From: JBGPTK01 sp963797765
GTDB taxonomy: Bacteria > Acidobacteriota > Terriglobia > Acidiferrales > UBA7541
Direction of reading: 5' to 3'
Length of the DNA stretch: 64,000 nt
NCBI GenBank assembly: GCA_963797765.1
Contig: CAWCQU010000002.1
Location: 186,001-250,000 of the forward strand
A program made the translations under genes and the position numbers. How positions within the stretch are numbered: the first letter of the stretch is position 1; the number at the start of each line of letters is the position of its first letter. Positions 44,884-53,015 of this stretch are shown here, one piece after another. The notes beneath the pieces are model-generated. The model saw only the letters and a program-made list of their open reading frames with translations, had not been told where the DNA came from and ran no database searches.

Positions 44884-46026
44884 TTACCGCTCGCCGAGCG
44901 CCACTTTTACGTCCATTTTCTGTTTGCCGCGATAAATCGTCAGCGTGACCACGTCTCCCGGCCGCTCGCGATTCAGCAGCAAATTCATATCCTGCTGATT
45001 CTGGATTTCCTTTCCATTCATCGCTACGAGCACATCGCCGCCGATTCGCAATTCCTGAAGTCCGGCTACCACCGTTCGAGTGCCGCCCTTCACACCCGCT
45101 TGATCGGCGGGTCCGCCAGGAACCACGCGCTCAATTAACAAGCCTTGCGAAACCGGCAGGCCCAAAGCTTCCGCCAGTTGCGGCCAGATGGATCGCCCCT
45201 CAATGCCCATCGACGCCTGGCGGACATGGCCGGTCGTCAATAAATCCTCCGCCACTCGCTTGGCGGTGTTGATTGGGATCGCAAAGCCGATTCCAGCCGT
45301 GGCTCCGCTGGGCGAATAAATCGCCGTGTTCATTCCGATCACTTCGCCGCGGGAATTGAGCAGCGGTCCGCCGGAATTGCCGTGGTTAATCGCCGCGTCG
45401 GTCTGGATGGCTTCGTCGATGAATGTGTTGGGACCAAGCTGCACGGTTCTGCCGAGCGCGCTCACTACGCCGGTGGTCAGCGTGCTCTGCAATCCGAAAG
45501 GATTGCCGATGGCCAGGACGCGCTGGCCCACTTCCAGTGCGCGTGAATCGCTCATCGGCAGGATCGCGAGTTTTCGGCCTTTCGCATCGATCCGCAGCAA
45601 GGCCACATCGTTTCGCGGATCGACGCCGATTAATTTGGCGGGATAGCGGCTCTGGTCGCCCAGCGTCACTTCGATATTCTGCGCGCCTTGCACCACATGG
45701 TAATTCGTCAGGACGTGTCCATCCGTATCGATCACAAATCCCGATCCCGCGCCTTCCACCGGAACCGGATTCAGGAAGAAATCATATTCCACCGCGCGGG
45801 TGACCACGTTCGCAACGGCCGGCGCCGATTGCTTGTAAATCCGCACATTTTCCGCTTCCGTTCCCGTGAATCCGCCTTCGCTGGGCAGCGCGGAATCGCG
45901 CAGCGCCTCCACCGCCGACGGCCGGTGCGTGCCCCACTGGCTGCCTGCCCAGTAGGCCGCGAGCCCGATGATTAATCCGATGGATGCCAGGCGGAGGAAC
46001 CTTCGAAGATGGCTTTCTTGCTTCAT
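44884..46026 (-). CDS. HtrA/DegP-family trypsin-like serine protease with PDZ domain
   Basis: 380 aa from the ATG at 46026, 6 nt after GAAGGGTG; a GTG nine bases upstream overlaps that site. A single N-terminal membrane anchor spans about 11-30 (RLASIGLIIGLAAYWAGS). The trypsin-like domain has the triad His110 (LTNYHVV), Asp140 (RNDVALL) and Ser218 (NHGNSGGP). One PDZ domain follows (about 275-375, GLLIERVVPGGPADQAGVKGG). This is the DegS-like layout: membrane-tethered, one PDZ, periplasmic. It degrades or senses misfolded envelope proteins. It is monocistronic, 117 bp after the coaE stop on the same strand. Confidence 0.93.
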   Translation of the reverse strand: MKQESHLRRFLRLASIGLIIGLAAYWAGSQWGTHRPSAVEALRDSALPSEGGFTGTEAENVRIYKQSAPAVANVVTRAVEYDFFLNPVPVEGAGSGFVIDTDGHVLTNYHVVQGAQNIEVTLGDQSRYPAKLIGVDPRNDVALLRIDAKGRKLAILPMSDSRALEVGQRVLAIGNPFGLQSTLTTGVVSALGRTVQLGPNTFIDEAIQTDAAINHGNSGGPLLNSRGEVIGMNTAIYSPSGATAGIGFAIPINTAKRVAEDLLTTGHVRQASMGIEGRSIWPQLAEALGLPVSQGLLIERVVPGGPADQAGVKGGTRTVVAGLQELRIGGDVLVAMNGKEIQNQQDMNLLLNRERPGDVVTLTIYRGKQKMDVKVALGER

Positions 46027-46143
46027 GCGAATCACCCTTCGATACCGGAAAATTGCCGCGCCGGGCGGAATCGTCGTTCGCTCATTAGCCGGGCGCTCTT
46101 TCTCTTGATACGCTTTGCGACGGGAAAGGTTTCCTTTTGTGTT

Positions 46144-46749
46144 TTACGCGGCGGTCAGATTCCGCAGCGTGGCCATCAGTTCTTCGACCTGCCGGTCGGT
46201 TTCCGCGAGCGTGCGCGAGCAATCGATCAAATCGGTGGCGCGTTGTTTTTTTTCTTCCATGGGCATCTGCGCGGAGATTCGACGTTCGGCCTCGGCGGCG
46301 TCAAGGCCTCGCGCCATTAGCCTTCTACGCTGTTGATCGGGACGGCACCAGCAGACTACCATCCGGTCGAGTTTTGCGCCGTAGCCGGCTTCGATCAGTA
46401 GCGCCGCTTCCACTACGGCTATCGCCGGCGACTGTTCCCGCGCGGTTTTCGCGAACCATTCCTCGGTAGCTTCCATCACGCGCGGATGGACAATTTGATT
46501 CAGCCGGTCGAGTTTCGTGCGATCCGCGAAGACAATTCCGCCGAGCGTGGAGCGATTTACTTTGCCGTCCGCGTTCAGCACGACCGCGCCGAATTCCTTT
46601 ACGATTTCCGCGTAGGCCGGCTGGCCCGGCGCGATCAAATCGTGCGCCAGGGAATCCGCATCAAGCACTGCGCAGCCTCGCTTTCGCATCATCACGCCGA
46701 CCGTGGATTTTCCGCAGGCGATTCCGCCGGTCAGCCCCACGCGCAGCAT
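46144..46749 (-). CDS. coaE: Dephospho-CoA kinase
   Basis: 201 aa; ATG at 46749 overlaps the folD stop by one base (TGATG), so translation is coupled. Walker A is GLTGGIACGKSTV; CAVLDADSLAHDL and VEAALLIEAGY are CoaE features. It phosphorylates dephospho-CoA in the last step of CoA synthesis. The frame is open far upstream inside folD, but only this start fits the family. Confidence 0.95.
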   Translation of the reverse strand: MLRVGLTGGIACGKSTVGVMMRKRGCAVLDADSLAHDLIAPGQPAYAEIVKEFGAVVLNADGKVNRSTLGGIVFADRTKLDRLNQIVHPRVMEATEEWFAKTAREQSPAIAVVEAALLIEAGYGAKLDRMVVCWCRPDQQRRRLMARGLDAAEAERRISAQMPMEEKKQRATDLIDCSRTLAETDRQVEELMATLRNLTAA

Positions 46750-47696
46750 CAGCGGTTGGCGCCCGCCGGCTCCGGCACATTGCGGCCACGGCGCAGGCGC
46801 GCGGCCTTTACGGTGTTGCTCATCAGCAGCGCGATCGTCAGCGGACCCACCCCGCCGGGAACGGGCGTAAGCGCTCCAGCCACATTCACCACGTCGGGAT
46901 GCACGTCGCCCACCAGCACACTGCCCTTGGCGCGGAACGAAGCAATTTTCTCGGGGAAATTCGCGAAGATTTTTTCGGCTTGCGCGGCATCGGTGATTAC
47001 GTTCTGCCCAACGTCGATTACCGTGGAGCCCGGCTGGATGTATTCCGCCGTCACCATCGCGGCGCGCCCCATCGCGACAACCACCAGTTCCGCCCGGCGA
47101 ACCACTTCCGGCAGGTTGCGCGTTTTGGAATGGCAAACTGTGACGGTGGCATTGGCGTGCATCAGCAGCAGCGCCATCGGCTTTCCCACGATGTCGCTGC
47201 GGCCCATCACCACTGCGTTTGCGCCTTCCAGGGGAATGTTGCTGCGCCGCAGAATTTCCATCACTCCCGCTGGAGTGCAGGCCACCAGGTTGGGGCGTCC
47301 CGCCACCAACTTGCCCACGTTGATGGGATGAAATCCGTCGACGTCTTTTTCAGGGCTGACCGCATCAAGAATTTTTTTGGCGTCGATCTGCGGAGGCAGC
47401 GGCATTTGCACCAGGATGCCGTCCACGTCGTCGCGGCGGTTCAGTTCGTCCACGAGCGCGAGCAATTCTTCCGTGGTCATCGTTGCAGGAGGCGTGATGT
47501 GAAAGCTGGCTAGGCCCAATTTTTCGCAGGCGGAGATTTTGCTGTTGACGTAAAGCTTGGAGGCGGGATTTTCTCCCACGCGCACCGCCGCCAGGCCCGG
47601 GCGGATTCCTTCCGCGCCCAGCGCCGCGATTTCGTCTTTCAATTCCGCGTAAATCTGGTCGCGAATGGCGTTGCCGTTCAGGTTGCGTGCGCTCAA
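46749..47696 (-). CDS. folD: Bifunctional methylenetetrahydrofolate dehydrogenase / cyclohydrolase
   Basis: 315 aa from a TTG at 47696 after GAGGAG, giving LSARNLNGNAIRDQIYAEL, the expected FolD start; the longer open frame has no suitable start codon near this point. Motifs: YVNSKISACEKLGL (catalytic Lys), VQMPLPPQID, GRSDIVGKPMALLL and PVPGGVGPLTIALL. It interconverts methylene-, methenyl- and formyl-tetrahydrofolate. coaE is coupled downstream. Confidence 0.95.
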   Translation of the reverse strand: MSARNLNGNAIRDQIYAELKDEIAALGAEGIRPGLAAVRVGENPASKLYVNSKISACEKLGLASFHITPPATMTTEELLALVDELNRRDDVDGILVQMPLPPQIDAKKILDAVSPEKDVDGFHPINVGKLVAGRPNLVACTPAGVMEILRRSNIPLEGANAVVMGRSDIVGKPMALLLMHANATVTVCHSKTRNLPEVVRRAELVVVAMGRAAMVTAEYIQPGSTVIDVGQNVITDAAQAEKIFANFPEKIASFRAKGSVLVGDVHPDVVNVAGALTPVPGGVGPLTIALLMSNTVKAARLRRGRNVPEPAGANR

Positions 47697-47790
47697 GGGC
47701 GTGCTCCTCGCGTTCGGAATCTTTCCGCTGAAATCGCCATGATAGCATAGCGCTCGCGCGGGCTTTCCAGCATGCCTCGAATCGAGCACC

Positions 47791-47867
47791 GGTAGCACAG
47801 CCACTCCTGGCTGTGTGGTGTTTGCTTGCCCCGAATAATGCACACAGGCAGGAGTGCCTGTGCTACC
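47791..47867. repeat. Paired inverted palindromes (REPIN-like element)
   Basis: GGTAGCACAG (47791-47800) and CTGTGCTACC (47858-47867) are perfect 10-bp outer arms. Inside lie CACAGCCA-CTCC-TGGCTGTG and CACAGGCA-GGAG-TGCCTGTG, one of each arm variant. The 77-bp element stands in the folD/molybdopterin-gene divergent spacer. Confidence 0.82.
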
Positions 47868-47938
47868 AAAACCTTGTAACAAAGCCGTTTCTTCCGGGAC
47901 AATACTAGTGGGAGTGGCGATCGAGGAGACTTTCTCTT

Positions 47939-48544
47939 ATGTTCGGAAACGAGCGCCGGGAACAAGAGCGAGCCATGCAGCAGGCCGGACGCCTGCCGCC
48001 CGGCCAATCGCTCACGCTGAAATGGCCTGTGCTGCACTATGGCAGCGTGCCGCGGTTCGATCCCGCGCGCTGGCATTTCCGTGTCTCTGGCCTGGTTGAA
48101 AAGCCGATTCGCTTATCGTGGGAAGAATTCAATCGCCTGCCGATGAAGGAAGTTCTGGCCGACATGCACTGCGTCACCCGCTGGAGCCGCTTCGATGTGC
48201 GCTGGGAGGGAGTTCCTTTTTCAGAAGTGGCGCGCCTGGCGGGAGTGAAGCCCGAAGCCCATTTTGTGATGGTCCACGCCGAGCAAGGCTACACCGCCAA
48301 CGTTCCGCTGGAAGACCTGATGCGCCCCACCACTTTATTCGCGCTGAAGCATAATGGCGAGCCGCTGCCCGCCGACCACGGCTATCCCGTGCGCCTGGTG
48401 GTCCCGCATCTCTACGCCTGGAAAAGCGTGAAGTGGGTTCGCGGAATCGAATTCCGGCCCCAAGACGCCCCCGGCTTCTGGGAACAAAACGGTTACCACA
48501 TCTACGGCGACCCGTGGGAGGAACAGCGCTTCTCCGGTAGCTAG
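47939..48544 (+). CDS. Sulfite-oxidase-like molybdopterin-binding protein
   Basis: 201 aa, ATG at 47939. It carries the SUOX molybdopterin domain: WHFRVSGLVEKPIRLSWEEFNRLP, then MHCVTRWSRFDVRWEGVPF, where Cys78 is the likely Mo ligand, and GYPVRLVVPHLYAWKSVKWVRGIEF. The protein is the short cytoplasmic form without Tat signal, heme or dimerisation domain, like YuiH-type proteins. The substrate is unknown, and no haem-membrane partner (MsrQ-like) is beside it. It is convergent with the RNase gene. Confidence 0.88.
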   Translation: MFGNERREQERAMQQAGRLPPGQSLTLKWPVLHYGSVPRFDPARWHFRVSGLVEKPIRLSWEEFNRLPMKEVLADMHCVTRWSRFDVRWEGVPFSEVARLAGVKPEAHFVMVHAEQGYTANVPLEDLMRPTTLFALKHNGEPLPADHGYPVRLVVPHLYAWKSVKWVRGIEFRPQDAPGFWEQNGYHIYGDPWEEQRFSGS

Positions 48545-48591
48545 CCCGCAACTGTGGGCTTTTCTAGCATCCAACTTCAGGCATCTAACCT

Positions 48592-51500
48592 CTAGTAAAT
48601 ATCGTACTGCTCCCAATGCAATGTTGGATCAGCCTGGATGATCACGCTTTTCTTGGTCCAGCGCTCGAATTCTTCGATCAGGCCTGCTTCGCGCGTTTTC
48701 AGCGCCTTGGCAATTTCGGGATGGACGCGCAGCGTGATGCTGCCGGCTTCGATTTCGCCCGCCATTTTGCGCGCTTCCACTTGAATTTCGTAGCAGAGCG
48801 TGGGAACGGATTTCACCATGCCGGAACCGGTGCAGTACGGGCAGGGTTGGCAGAGCGTGCGTTCCAGGGCCTGCTTGGTGCGCTTGCGGGTGATCGCTAC
48901 CAGGCCGAATTCATTGAAGCGCAGCACCTTCGAAGGAGCGCGGTCGGCTCGCAGCGCTTCTTCCAGAGCCGCCATCACTTTTTCGCGGTTGCGGCGTTCT
49001 TCCATGTCGATGAAGTCGATGATGATGATGCCGCCCAAATCGCGCAGGCGGATTTGCCGCACTACTTCCTTCACCGCTTCCAAATTCGTCCGAACAATTG
49101 TGTCTTCCAGGCGAGTGGAGCCGCGGCCGACAAATTTTCCGGTGTTGACGTCGATGGCCACCAGCGCCTCGGTGTGATTGATCACAATCGAGCCGCCGGA
49201 TTTCAGCCACACTTTCGGGCGCAGGCCTTTATCGATTTCCTGCTGAATGCCGAATTCCTCGAAGATGGGAGATTCGCGCGTATAGAGCTTCACGCGTCCT
49301 GCCAACGCGGGCTGAAAGCGGCTGACGAAATCCAGCACTTTGGTGTATTCCTCTTCGTTGTCCACCCAGATCGCGGTGTAATCCGAACTCAAATAATCGC
49401 GCAGGATGCGTTCCACCAGGTTCAGATCGCGATGCAGCAGCGTGGGAGCTTTGCGCTGTTCGGAGCGCGTGCGAATGTCGCTCCACAGGCGAGTGAGGAA
49501 TTGCACGTCGGTGCGGATTTCGTCCGGCGTGGCGCCGGCTGCCGCGGTGCGGACGATAAATCCGCCGCCCGAGGTTCCTTTCGCTTCCGTCACCAGGTGG
49601 CGCAGCCGCGAACGGTCTTCCGCCGATCCGATCTTGCGCGACACTCCAGTGTGATCGAGGGTGGGCATGTAAACCAGGTAGCGTCCGGGGAGCGCGACGT
49701 GGCTGGTGATTCGCGCGCCTTTTTTGCCCAGAGGCTCCTTGGCAATTTGGACGATGATTTCCTCTCCCTGCTTGAGCATCTCGGAAATTAATTGCGGCCT
49801 GCGCGGCGCGGGGCGGTGACTGCCGTGTCCACCGCCGCTGGGCCGTGGACGGAATCCGCCGCCTTCACGGCGGCGTCCGCCGCGACGCATGGGATGCTGC
49901 ATGCGCGCGCGGGAATTGCTTTGCACGCGCGCGTTGGTGGTCTGCGTCGGATTCCCCGTCAGAGGCGTTGCAGCCGTTCCTTCCTCGGCGGAAGGAACTC
50001 CCGCGATGCCCGCGGCTTCAATTGCTGTTACTTCCGCTTCCATCTGTTCCGCGAGTTCCAGGCCGGGATTGTCCAACTCACCGATCGCGCCAATTTCCAT
50101 TCCTTCGGGAGCCGCTTCGATCAAATCTTCCGATTCCGCATCTTCCGGTTCGGCAACTTCAGCGCCGTTTTCTTCCGCGCCTGCGTCTTCCTCCGCCTCG
50201 GCGTCCGCATCGGCTTCGGCGTCCGCATCGGCATTCGCTTCGGCTACGCGTTCTTCTTCTTCCTTCTGCGCTTCCGCTACCTGCTCCGCGAGCGAGTTCG
50301 CTTCCTCTGCCGTCAGTTCCGGCTCGACTGGATGCGCCGCCATCCCTTCTTCATGAATCGCTTCATAAGCAGTTTCCTGAATGGCCGGGTGAGCAGGCTC
50401 GGCCGCTTCCGGAATTTTCTGCTGCGGCTGTTCGTGCGGGAACTTTGCGGGCCTGGATGTTTCTTCGGCTGGCGCGGGATAAGGCTGGGTCAAATGCCGC
50501 GAAACTGGCAGTTCAGACTCTGGGTTTATTTCGGGCAATGGCGCAAAAACCGATTCCGGGATACCTGTTTCTTCCGAAGAGACTGCTGGTGATTCTGTCG
50601 TAGCTGCAGTTTCTTTCGGAAGTGTTTCCTTGTTGCGGAATTTAGCGATGGACTCACCGGGCAGCGGTTCGATTCCGCCGGAAGCTTGCCAGCGCGGCGC
50701 ATAACCTTCCCTCGGTTGTTCCGCTCGATGCCGTTCGAAACTCGGACGTTCGACGCGAGGCTGCTCCACAGCACGATGCTCCGCCGGGGGCTGCGCGGAT
50801 TCCGTGCGTTCGATGTGCGTTGGCCTCGGCGACACTTCCGCGGCTGGAGTTTGTTCCAGGGATGATTGCTGAATCGAAATTTCCGGCGCAACGGGCGGCT
50901 CGGGAAATTCCGCAGCCGGCGCCGTCGCCGCTGCCGCTCGCGATTCGTCCTCGGCTGTCGCGGATACCTCATTGGGCGATTGGCTTCGATCGCGATACTT
51001 GGCGAGTGATTCGCCGGGAAGAATGATCGGCTCATACGGCTCGCCGGGCGCACCTGATTCCACAGGTGATGATGACGGCGGTGGTTCATACGGCCGGTGT
51101 GAGGCATATTTCGATGGCGGTAATTCGCGGCCGCGATGGCGATCGCCCCGGCCTCCACCTCCACTTCCGCGCCCGCCACGCCGTCCGTGGCGCCCCTGGC
51201 GATTTCGATCGCCGCCGAAACCCGGGCGCGCACCCGACTCGCGTCGTCCCTGGTAGGGCACTCCGGGCGCAGCCGTGCGAGGCGCTCCTGCCGCCGCTGA
51301 TTGTTCGTTCGTGATCGCGCCCGTCGAACTCGCTGGAGCCGCCGCTGTGAATACCTGCGCTGCGGCCTCCGCCGCGCCGATCACCTCCGGCGGTTCCAAC
51401 ACTGCGGGCTGGCTCGATTCCGGGGCGAACACGTGTCCGCCCTGTTCTTCCATCTTCTGGGTTTTTTGCTCGACGGTCTGGACCACTTGATCGTACTCTT

Positions 51501-51732
51501 CCAGTCCTTCGAGGAAATCGCTGACGTAGAGGAAGGCGTCGCTATCGAGGCCGATCTCCACAAACGCCGACTGCATGCCTGGCAGCACGCGGGTTACACG
51601 GCCTTTGTAGATGCTTCCGACTAACGCAAATTCCTTTTCCCGTTCTACATAAATTTCACAAAGCTGTCCATCTTCCATAATCGCGACCCGCGTCTCGTGC
51701 GGGGTCGCGGAAATGACCATTTCTTTCGACAT
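48592..51732 (-). CDS. rng: RNase E/G family endoribonuclease with a ~555-residue insertion in the S1 domain
   Basis: 1046 aa, start 51732 after GAGGAG. Residues 1-84 are the start of the S1 domain (RVTRVLPGMQSAFVEIGLDSDAFLYVSDF). It resumes near residue 645 (LISEMLKQGEEIIVQIAKEPLG). The catalytic part has RDLGGIIIIDFIDM with metal-binding Asp residues and the Zn-link CQPCPYC. Between lie about 555 low-complexity residues: an RGG/Arg-rich patch, two related motifs (LPGESLAKYRDR and LPGESIAKFRNK), a very acidic run and a second Arg/Gly patch. E. coli RNase E has about 20 residues at that place and keeps its disordered partner-binding part at the C-terminus. The enzyme cuts mRNA and rRNA precursors; the insert could do the scaffold job. 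Confidence 0.93.
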   Translation of the reverse strand: MSKEMVISATPHETRVAIMEDGQLCEIYVEREKEFALVGSIYKGRVTRVLPGMQSAFVEIGLDSDAFLYVSDFLEGLEEYDQVVQTVEQKTQKMEEQGGHVFAPESSQPAVLEPPEVIGAAEAAAQVFTAAAPASSTGAITNEQSAAAGAPRTAAPGVPYQGRRESGARPGFGGDRNRQGRHGRRGGRGSGGGGRGDRHRGRELPPSKYASHRPYEPPPSSSPVESGAPGEPYEPIILPGESLAKYRDRSQSPNEVSATAEDESRAAAATAPAAEFPEPPVAPEISIQQSSLEQTPAAEVSPRPTHIERTESAQPPAEHRAVEQPRVERPSFERHRAEQPREGYAPRWQASGGIEPLPGESIAKFRNKETLPKETAATTESPAVSSEETGIPESVFAPLPEINPESELPVSRHLTQPYPAPAEETSRPAKFPHEQPQQKIPEAAEPAHPAIQETAYEAIHEEGMAAHPVEPELTAEEANSLAEQVAEAQKEEEERVAEANADADAEADADAEAEEDAGAEENGAEVAEPEDAESEDLIEAAPEGMEIGAIGELDNPGLELAEQMEAEVTAIEAAGIAGVPSAEEGTAATPLTGNPTQTTNARVQSNSRARMQHPMRRGGRRREGGGFRPRPSGGGHGSHRPAPRRPQLISEMLKQGEEIIVQIAKEPLGKKGARITSHVALPGRYLVYMPTLDHTGVSRKIGSAEDRSRLRHLVTEAKGTSGGGFIVRTAAAGATPDEIRTDVQFLTRLWSDIRTRSEQRKAPTLLHRDLNLVERILRDYLSSDYTAIWVDNEEEYTKVLDFVSRFQPALAGRVKLYTRESPIFEEFGIQQEIDKGLRPKVWLKSGGSIVINHTEALVAIDVNTGKFVGRGSTRLEDTIVRTNLEAVKEVVRQIRLRDLGGIIIIDFIDMEERRNREKVMAALEEALRADRAPSKVLRFNEFGLVAITRKRTKQALERTLCQPCPYCTGSGMVKSVPTLCYEIQVEARKMAGEIEAGSITLRVHPEIAKALKTREAGLIEEFERWTKKSVIIQADPTLHWEQYDIY

Positions 51733-51926
51733 GAAAACTCCTCACGGAGCACCGGAATGCGGCCGCGCTGCGCACTGGTGCGCGCGACTCGCCCGCTCTT
51801 GGCGGGCTGGCCCGGAGGGATTTGCCTGCATGTGTCATTGTCGTCCCTCTCCCGATGCTTTCCTCAATCAAACGTTGGTTCCCGCCGCTTCTTCCTTCGA
51901 GTGGCGGGAAAAAAACTGGCGCGGCC

Positions 51927-53015
51927 TTAGTTAACGAAGCGCCTCATGCGCACATTCATTACCAAGCCCAATGCCATAAAAACAAACAAAGTCGCCGATC
52001 CTCCGTAACTCATCAACGGCAGAGGAATCCCGGTGACCGGCATATAACCGATCACCATCGCGGCATTTACCATCACATGAAATCCAAGGATCGCCGCGAC
52101 GCCCATCACCACGAACATCCCAGCGCGATCCTTCGCCTTTTGTGCGTTATCCACCAGCCGCAACAAAAGCGCAAGGTAGAGTATCAAAGTTACAAACACT
52201 CCTGCAAAGCCTAACTCTTCCGCCAGCGCGGCCAGGATAAAGTCCGAATACCGCACCGGGACGAAGCCTAACTGGTTTTGGCTCCCTTTGCCAAATCCTT
52301 TTCCTGTAAATCCGCCCGAGCCCACGGCAATTTCCGATTGCAGAATCTGATAGCCGGCCCCCTTGGGATTTTCCTCCGGCTTCATGAAGGTTGTCAGGCG
52401 CTGCTTCTGGTAAGGCTTCAAATGATGCCAGCCCACCGGAATCATCAACGCCCCAAGCAAAACCAACGCCGTTGCATGCTTCCACTGGATGCCGGCCAGG
52501 AATGCTCCCACCACCGCCACCGGAACCAGCGTCAACGCGGTCCCCAAATCGGGTTGCAGCAGAATCAGGCCGATGGGCAGGCCCACAAGCAGTGCGCCTT
52601 TTCCCAAATCTACCAGCGAGAGCCGGTCGCTGCGCGCTTCTGCGTAGAAGCGCGCCAACACGATAATTATAATTAATTTGACCAGTTCTGATACTTGGAA
52701 AGGAACGCCGCCCACGGCCACCCAGCGCCGCGCTCCAAATCGCGCGTGGCCCATCACCAGCACCACCAGCAACGAACCCAATCCAATCAAATACAGTATC
52801 GGGGCCTGGTCCAGCAGCGCGTGATAATCGATTTGCGAAAGAATCAGCATCAGCAGCAGTCCGCAGCCGATCCAGATCAATTGTTTCCACTGCATTCCGG
52901 CCATGCCGCTATTGCGCGTGGAGGAATAAATTTCCAGCATGCCAAGCAGGCACAGCGTCAGCGCGATTCCAAGGAGCGACCAATCGAGGTCTCTGATTCT
53001 GGGCCGGTTCTTCAT
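51927..53015 (-). CDS. rodA: Rod-shape SEDS peptidoglycan glycosyltransferase RodA
   Basis: 362 aa, about ten membrane helices. SEDS signatures: QPDLGTALTLVPVAV, RLTTFMKPEENPKGAGYQILQSEIAVGSGG and GIPLPLMSYGGSATL. It polymerises lipid II during cell elongation together with PBP2. Its ATG overlaps the last four bases of mrdA, so the two are made together. The RNase gene follows 194 bp downstream. Confidence 0.96.
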   Translation of the reverse strand: MKNRPRIRDLDWSLLGIALTLCLLGMLEIYSSTRNSGMAGMQWKQLIWIGCGLLLMLILSQIDYHALLDQAPILYLIGLGSLLVVLVMGHARFGARRWVAVGGVPFQVSELVKLIIIIVLARFYAEARSDRLSLVDLGKGALLVGLPIGLILLQPDLGTALTLVPVAVVGAFLAGIQWKHATALVLLGALMIPVGWHHLKPYQKQRLTTFMKPEENPKGAGYQILQSEIAVGSGGFTGKGFGKGSQNQLGFVPVRYSDFILAALAEELGFAGVFVTLILYLALLLRLVDNAQKAKDRAGMFVVMGVAAILGFHVMVNAAMVIGYMPVTGIPLPLMSYGGSATLFVFMALGLVMNVRMRRFVN

